NCBI GenBank assembly: GCA_026770595.1
Contig: MU634456.1
Coordinates: 1-12,083, forward strand
Direction: 5' to 3'
Source: Ochromonadaceae sp. CCMP2298
Lineage: Eukaryota; Sar; Synurophyceae; Ochromonadales; Ochromonadaceae
Length of the DNA stretch: 12,083 nt
A program made the translations under genes and the position numbers. Shown piece after piece: positions 7,636 to 12,083 of the stretch (positions are counted from its first letter, which is position 1; each line of letters starts with the position of its first letter). The notes under the pieces were generated by a model. That model saw nothing but the letters and a program-made list of their open reading frames with translations. It made no database searches and was not told the origin of the DNA.

Positions 7636-7676
7636 TTTTGTGACAGCTTGTGCCCGTGTGACAGCTTGTGCCCAGC
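7636..7676 (-). repeat. Right terminal inverted repeat with two tandem 18-bp units
   Basis: This is the exact reverse complement of 4736-4776. The 18-bp units lie at 7638-7655 and 7656-7673. A further partial copy, TTGTGCCCA, lies inside the end at 7610-7618, and a doubled TGTTATTTT (about 7623-7639) directly abuts and overlaps the inner edge. Confidence 0.95.
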
Positions 7677-7855
7677 ACTGGGATCAGGTGATGACATCTT
7701 TGTGAATCCAGCCCAGCCCATAGCAGCGTAGGGTTCGGGGTTCCAAGATCAGTTCCCACTCATATCATTCAGTCTGGACTGCCCCCCGTTGCCGTTGGAT
7801 CGATCAGAGATCCTTTCATACCTCCTCCATCTCGCGCCTTGAGGCAGAGACCGCA
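7677..7855 (+). promoter_or_regulatory. Upstream region of the four-segment membrane protein gene, now next to the transposon
   Basis: Only 179 bases separate the transposon's right end from the ATG at 7856, so this holds the remaining native promoter and leader. No TATA box is obvious. The transposase is transcribed away from this gene, and its promoter would sit close by, giving a divergent pair. The promoter role is inferred from position. Confidence 0.35.
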
Positions 7856-8577
7856 ATGAGCTTCTTCTCCACATGGTACAACGAGGGGATGATGGCCTCG
7901 CCGCCTCCGTGCCTGCTCGACAAGTATTTGTATCTCTGCATGAGGTAAAGAACTACGATTGTGGTGATTGAGTGAACTCGTTGCTAGGGTCTAACCTCAT
8001 CATGCTCCAACCATTGCTCCCTCCGTCCCTCACAGCGAGAACTTCTGCTGCAATGTGGTGGGAAGGATCGGTCTGTCCTGGGGAGACAAGAACCGCGGGC
8101 CCATCATGTTTGTTTCCTTTTGGATTTCCTTTGTTTCCTTGGTGCTCATCTCTGTTTCGATGGCCTCCCTGTCCTATACAGGCTCCGTGGTCAGGGATGT
8201 GGCTTTCTTCCAGGGAACGATTAAGCTGAACGAGTCGGGCTACGACTCATCCGTCAACTTCTACGCAGGCTTGAACGCCGTAAATATCCAGAGCTGTGAT
8301 GACGCCAACTGCCCCGACACCACCCAGACGTGGGGAGAAGCCTCTTGCCCCGATTTCTTCGTCGGCTGCGATGAGTGCGTGGCTGCAGCCCGCGGCTCAG
8401 TGTCCACGCTGATCATGGCGTTCATCACGCAGATCCCCCAGCTCAGCACCGACATCCAGCGCTCCACAGTTGGGGGTGACCTGCACTGCCAAAAGACGTA
8501 AGTGCCGAGTAGACAAAGTCCCAAGCGCGCAGCTCTCTCACCGCCTACACTTTCCCTTCGTACTTGCACACACACAT

Positions 8578-8639
<62 letters not shown>

Positions 8640-9055
8640 AGTTTCGGAATTATTACCGGCATCTTCGGCACTCTCACCACCCTCTCCGCACTGAGCTCCT
8701 TCGCTGGCTCCTGCTACCGCGACTTCGATTCGGCAACCGACGGCGACACGCTGGATAAGAAGCTAGGCCCTGCCTTCTACCTACTGCTGGTGGCCACGCT
8801 GCTGAAGATTCTCGACGTCATCGCACACATAATCGTGCCCGTGCCCAAAGCGGGTGCGTGTCGCCCGTCGCCTTGCTTTTGTTTTATGTGTCCTCTGACC
8901 CATGTTCCCTACCCCCTGTCCCTTGCCCCATGCCCCCTGCCCTTTCCTGTCCCCTGTTTCCTGTCCCTTGCCCTCTCCCAGGCTACTGGAGACCTGCCAG
9001 CTCCAAAGTGGAGGGGACGAAGGGGACGAAAGACACCGAACTCACCGAGCCGTGA
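7856..9055 (+). CDS. Four-transmembrane (claudin/tetraspanin-like topology) protein, 278 aa, 4 exons
   Basis: Exons 7856-7944, 8036-8497, 8642-8853 and 8982-9055 join in frame (837 bases, stop TGA 9053-9055). Donors are GTAAAG, GTAAGT and GTGCGT. Acceptors are CCCTCACAG, CATACACAG and CTCTCCCAG. Predicted membrane segments are at about 52-75, 150-166, 185-205 and 226-250. The large first loop (76-149) has an N-glycosylation-type NES (95-97) and five cysteines (117, 122, 134, 141, 144), suggesting an extracellular disulfide-bonded loop. Cys181 and Cys208 flank segment three. The N-terminus has CC at 34-35 and a GRIGLSWGDKNRGP motif (39-52) just before segment one. The C-terminus is short, hydrophilic and rich in Thr, Lys and Glu. 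The topology resembles claudin/PMP22-type tetraspans, but no diagnostic signature (W-GLW-C-C or CCG) is seen. I would treat it as an unnamed protist tetraspan family. Its role is unknown. Confidence 0.85.
8567..8640 (+). repeat. (CA)n microsatellite at an intron acceptor
   Basis: This is a 74-base CA repeat with three single-base T interruptions (CATA). It runs directly into the acceptor ACACAG of the 8498-8641 intron of the membrane protein gene. The CA run takes the place of a normal polypyrimidine tract, although a short CT-rich stretch (8533-8559) lies upstream of it. Length is probably variable between individuals or strains. Confidence 0.95.
8876..8981 (+). repeat. Pyrimidine-rich imperfect repeats in intron 3 of the membrane protein gene
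   Basis: Irregular CCCTTGCCC and TGTCCC-like units make up most of the 128-base intron 8854-8981 and end at the CTCTCCCAG acceptor. The tract is on the transcribed gene's plus strand and has no open frame of interest. Confidence 0.7.
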
Positions 9056-9418
9056 TCCGAGTAGGTTCCTACCGACTGCCGGCTGCCAACCTAAATTTTT
9101 GAGATAGAGAGACAGAGAGACAGAGAGAGACAGGAGGGGGTGCTATTGCTGCTGGGCGGCCATGGCTACACCCTGGGTCTGATACTGTTAGAACTCCAGA
9201 TCTAGAATGCAAATGAGTCGCTTATTAGATTACTCGTATCTAAATTTTGACAGCGCGATTTAGTCTATGCAAGACGTTGAGTTTTGACAATTTTGACAGC
9301 TAGAACCGACTATACTTTTGCCCTTGCACGAGTAACTTAAACTAAATACAATGTGAACACAAGTGCAGTGGGAGAGGAGGATTGGGTTGCCGGGTTGCGT
9401 GGGTTTCCTCGCTGATCC
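9056..9418. other. Convergent spacer with GAGACA and TTTTGACAGC repeats
   Basis: No gene is seen between the two converging 3' ends. It contains a GAGACA-type simple repeat (9101-9133), an exact 12-bp direct repeat AATTTTGACAGC at 9243-9254 and 9289-9300 with a related GTTTTGACAA (9281-9290) between them, and an 8-bp inverted pair TTACTCGT (9230-9237) / ACGAGTAA (9328-9335). The last pair encloses about 106 bp and could mark a small decayed element. Confidence 0.6.
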
Positions 9419-10116
9419 CTAAGGCTTCAGCGCCAATATCCACGCCCCCGCCACGAAGTATTTCTGCACATTCTCCAAATACTGTGCAGAGAAGCAGGCC
9501 TCTGCGTAGATGCGCTCCTCGTCCGCAAACAGGCGGCCCTCCACGATCTGCGAGAACTCAGTCGGGTCAAGGCCGGTCAGCGGTGGTGCTTGAGCGGAGA
9601 GTGGTGCTTGGGCGGAGAGAGCTCGGGCGGCCAGCTTTGCAAACGCCATGGCCTTCATCTGCACCCGCACAGCCTCTCGCATCGCCCCGCCCACCGTCGC
9701 CGTGCTGGCGCCCTGGGCCGACGTGTGCCTGTACATCACTGCGAGCTTCTCCTCAAGCGGCAGGACAGCCCACACCTCAGGAGAGGGCACCAGGTGCTGC
9801 AGCAGGAATCTGAACACACCCTTCTGAATTTTGGTGGCCTTGGGACTCATCACGTGCACCTTGGTCCACTGCGCCAGGTCCCGTAGCTGCGCGTGTATCT
9901 CCTTCTGCTGCTGCAAGTACAAGTAGTTCATCGGCCTCCCAGCCTTGTCCTTATCCCCCTGCACCTTATACCGTGCCGCGGACTCGGCCATCCACTGCCT
10001 CGTCTGCCACAGTTTCACGATCTTGCGAGGGGGCTGGTAGACTCCCTGTACTTGGGAGGGGGGTCGGTACTTGCTTCTCTTGCGCCGCCCACCTACCACG
10101 GGCCACGGAGTGACAT

Positions 10117-10147
<31 letters not shown>

Positions 10148-10614
10148 GCTGCTGCTTCTATCCACTGTATACTTGAAGTAATCACTCTCTGCGACTGCCC
10201 CGGGGCGTGTGGCCTTAGCCGCAGCAGCGATCCGCTGCTCCAACAATCCAATCCTTTGCTTCGACGACTGTGCAACCAATTCTGCCAGCTCCTTCCGCGG
10301 CACATCGATCTGAGACTCCATCGCTGCGACTTGGTTCTCCAATTCGGCGGAGGATGCCTGTTAACGTGGCGTGTGGCGTGTGGAGTGTGACGGATGATAT
10401 GTGTGGTCGAGGGATTCATGAGAAACGCATGCGATGGGCGAAGGTTCTATGGCCAAACCTTCTCGTGCGCCAGCCTGACGGCAAAGTTGCTGTGGAGGTT
10501 CGACAGATATTGGATGTAGGTTGTGGACTGTTTGTCGGACTGTTGGAAAGCATCATACTGCTTCTTCCAGGCCGGGGGCAGTGGGATGTTGGCTGATGTG
10601 CTCGAAGCGCTCAT
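9419..10614 (-). CDS. Unknown coiled-coil protein with poly-Ser and basic region, 364 aa, 2 exons
   Basis: Minus-strand exons 10614-10459 (52 codons) and 10357-9419 join in phase 0 across a 101-base intron (donor AAG|GTTTGG, acceptor CACGTTAACAG). The donor is not strong, but the frame, the ATG and the continuation all agree. The N-terminus (MSASSTSANIPLPPAWKKQY) is helical and polar. Residues 56-97 form a probable coiled coil. Residues 120-132 are 13 serines. Residues 141-149 (GGRRKRSKY) are strongly basic and may be a nuclear localisation signal. The rest is helical and rich in Ala, Gln, Lys and Arg, with no recognised catalytic motif, signal peptide or membrane segment. A DNA- or RNA-associated role would fit the basic patch but is not shown. 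An 18-bp tandem duplication (9583-9618) encodes a repeated LSAQAP. Confidence 0.75.
10118..10156 (-). repeat. CAG/CTG trinucleotide repeat encoding poly-Ser
   Basis: Thirteen AGC-type codons on the coding (minus) strand, one of them AGT, encode the serine run of the 364-residue protein. On the plus strand this is a GCT/CTG repeat, a class prone to length change by slippage. Confidence 0.95.
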
Positions 10615-11318
10615 CGCTGCGGTGTACTCTTGGAAAGCTGATCTCTATCAAAAACTGACCAGCAGACCGAGCAGAGTCATTGGCTGAGCATCTCTGAAGT
10701 CATTTGGCTTTGAACACTCGCACACTTTTTTTGAAAGCTTGGAAAGCCTTCGCTCTAAATCCCTTGACCTGTTGACGTTGAGGGGGGTTTTGGTTTGATT
10801 TGTCTATTTGTTTGTTTCGAGGCTTTTTGGGTTTTAAGTTCCCAATTTCCTTATTCCCGCCAATTCCCCTCAAAACAAGCCGCATTTAGTGTGTTTCACC
10901 CTTGGCGCCGTTTGGCAGTGTTTCAGCACCCCCTTGCGTAACGGCTGGTATGAAACACTTTTTGGAGCAGCCGCATCGCAACCGGCACTCCAGACATCCC
11001 CAAGCACCCACTTTCCTGTTGCAGTATCATACCTGTTCTTCCTAGGCTGTTTCAAGATGTCTGTCTCATATCACATTTGGTGCTGGCGGGGGGGGGAGGC
11101 TGTGGGGGAAGTGCCGCCTTCTGATGGAAGCGCGCGGAGAGCTACACCGTAGAGCAACTCTCCAAAAATTCTCCGGGGGGCTCTGCCCCCCAGCCCCCCG
11201 CTCCTCCAGGGAGGCTCCTCCGGGGAGACCCCTGTGGGGTGCTACAGGACCACTACTCGCGCCCACACCGCGCCATTCATGTGAAGCTACCCTTGACTGC
11301 AAGCTCATCGCTCTGCAG
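10615..11318. other. Non-coding stretch with GTGTTTCA repeats
   Basis: No convincing gene is seen in about 700 bases. The first part upstream of the minus-strand gene (10615-10890) is T/G-rich on the plus strand. GTGTTTCA occurs at 10891-10898 and 10918-10925 and inverted (TGAAACAC) at 10951-10958. Small open frames on both strands across 10870-11152 overlap each other and show no clear protein character, although the acceptor-like ACTTTCCTGTTGCAG ending about 11023 could belong to an unseen exon. A G-run lies at about 11087-11096. Confidence 0.45.
11175..11191. repeat. GC hairpin GGGGGGC-TCT-GCCCCCC
   Basis: This is a perfect 7-bp stem with a 3-base loop. It is followed by further GC-rich partly complementary sequence (AGCCCCCCGCTCCTCC, then GGGAGGCTCCTCCGGGGAG) to about 11240. 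It resembles the short dispersed GC palindromes seen in some algal genomes. The origin is unknown. Confidence 0.85.
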
Positions 11319-11830
11319 ACCCGCACCAACCAGAAGTGTTCTGGGGTTCAAGAGGGCGGCCTGATTACGAACAGGTAATCGTTCGTTGTGATTACTTTCT
11401 CTGTTCCTATCTCTCTAACCCCCGTCCCACTCCCCCCCATCACCCCACCCACTGCCCGGAAACCTGGGAACCTCCCCTCCCACAAATAGGGACAAATAGG
11501 GAACGAAGAACTTAGACTGTGAGGCAAACTATCAGGTAAAAAAATATTTATGTAGTACAGGACAAAGTATAATTTGCTAGATATTATTATATTCTCATCA
11601 ACCAGCATACGGTATTCAGTATAGAATATAGGAGATAGATTATGGGGGATAGAGTATGGGGGATAGAGTATAGGAGGTAGAGTATAGTGATTTAGTGACA
11701 GGATTTAGTCAAGGAGAAGCTGCGGGCGAGGAGCCGCTAAAGCCGGTCAAGCTGAAGCCCCTGCTCTTCAAGCTGTTCACGCACGGAGGGCGGGCAGAGA
11801 GGGATCAAGTGAAGTTGCGAAAAGAGAAAG
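11319..11830 (+). CDS. Partial gene, two probable internal exons, unidentified protein
   Basis: Exon 11319-11374 (acceptor ATCGCTCTGCAG, donor AACAG|GTAATC) reads TRTNQKCSGVQEGGLITN. Exon 11709-11830 (acceptor GTGATTTAG, donor AAAG|GTAATA) joins it in phase 2, completing a Ser codon, and reads QGEAAGEEPLKPVKLKPLLF followed by a basic, charged stretch ending KLRKEK. The gene should continue past 12083. The first exon could begin further up, because the frame is open back to an ATG at 11124 through the GC hairpin region. The family is not recognised. The second acceptor has a poor pyrimidine tract, so the junction is tentative, but the 11709-11830 exon has good coding character. Confidence 0.4.
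11630..11685 (+). repeat. 14-bp tandem repeat, four units
   Basis: Two exact units of GGGGGATAGAGTAT (11644-11657 and 11658-11671) are flanked by one diverged unit on each side. The repeat lies in the presumed intron 11375-11708, about 25 bases before its acceptor, so it is another tandem repeat close to a splice site. Confidence 0.9.
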
Positions 11831-12083
11831 GTAATACATTTTAGTTAGCGTATTGACTGGTGTGCACACTAAGCTTATCTCAAGCTACCTACTGAATAAG
11901 TTAGCTATAGTGCGCACTAGTAAGATCTTAATGTGGCTCGGGGAAATTAATTTTGTGGCATGTAGGGGTGTAGGGGGTGTAGAGTGTGGGGTTGTAGAGG
12001 TGTTAATGTGTAGAGGGGTGTCGGGGCCGGGGGGTATTAATGTGTAGAAGAGGGGTGTGGGAAGTGTGGGAGGTGTGGGGGGT
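11831..12083 (+). other. Probable intron sequence with G-rich degenerate repeats to the right edge
   Basis: After the donor at 11831 the first 125 bases are AT-richer. From about 11965 the sequence is built of imperfect GTGTAGAGGGGTGT units, including TTAATGTGTAGA at 12003-12014 and again at 12036-12047. No coding frame is supported here. Confidence 0.5.

Larger units (their letters stand above)
4736..7676. mobile_element. Complete two-gene DNA transposon (about 2.94 kb), pogo/Tc1-mariner-like
   Basis: Perfect 41-bp inverted ends (4736-4776 and 7636-7676) enclose two convergent genes: a 561-base plus-strand gene (4798-5358) and a 2019-base minus-strand DDE transposase (5537-7555). If the outer GC at each end (4736-4737 and 7675-7676) is read as a 2-bp target duplication, the element proper is 4738-7674, beginning TGGGCACAAG and ending CTTGTGCCCA. 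No longer direct duplication is visible. Both reading frames are intact and intronless, unlike most genes around them, and the ends are identical, so the insertion looks young and possibly autonomous. The superfamily is inferred from the transposase. A TA target would be expected for classical Tc1/mariner and is absent. Confidence 0.9.

Noticed and set aside
8261-8758. Frames rich in Thr-His or Val-Cys across the CA repeat
   Set aside because: They are translations of the intronic microsatellite (8567-8640) and cannot be reconciled with the spliced membrane protein gene.
10870-11152. Overlapping small frames on both strands
   Set aside because: The two strands are equally open over the same bases and neither shows motifs, a clear start context or splice partners.
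11066-11329. Minus-strand 87-codon frame across the GC hairpin
   Set aside because: It is driven by GC-rich palindromic sequence. The plus strand at its right end has better splice signals and coding character.
11630-11685. CRISPR-like array
   Set aside because: The 14-bp units are directly tandem with no spacers, and the window is eukaryotic.

Overview
The window looks like nuclear DNA of an intron-rich eukaryote, most likely a microalga or related protist. It has about 55% GC by eye, short GT-AG introns (mostly 80-240 bases), no bacterial-style operons, and long tandem repeats in introns and spacers. The lineage cannot be fixed from the sequence alone. The four-membrane-segment gene and the SET-like gene resemble proteins I associate with stramenopile and other algal genomes, but this is an impression, not a database result.

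Layout from left to right. (1) 1-362, minus: last visible exons of an unidentified gene running off the left edge. (2) 633-2734, plus: a four-exon gene for a 555-residue protein with low-complexity, Asp-Arg repeat, coiled-coil and acidic parts. (3) 3022-3836, minus: a three-exon gene for a 189-residue SET-domain-like protein, convergent with gene 2. (4) 3837-4735: spacer with a perfect hairpin, A/C-rich repeats, weak evidence for plus-strand exons (4189-4574) and a purine-rich tract. (5) 4736-7676: a complete DNA transposon with perfect 41-bp terminal inverted repeats, each made of two tandem 18-bp units. It carries two convergent genes: a 672-residue pogo/Tc1-like DDE transposase (minus) and a 186-residue protein (plus) that looks like a stand-alone relative of the transposase's DNA-binding region. 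(6) 7856-9055, plus: a four-exon gene for a 278-residue membrane protein with four predicted membrane segments and a Cys-rich loop. (7) 9419-10614, minus: a two-exon gene for a 364-residue coiled-coil/poly-Ser protein of unknown role. (8) 10615-12083: mostly non-coding, with hairpins, repeats and two probable exons (11319-11374 and 11709-11830, plus) of a gene leaving the right edge.

The host genes have no evident shared pathway. The item of greatest interest is the transposon. It appears recent (identical ends, both reading frames intact), has paired DNA-binding sites at each end, and has paired DNA-binding proteins. This suggests a two-protein transposition or self-regulation system.
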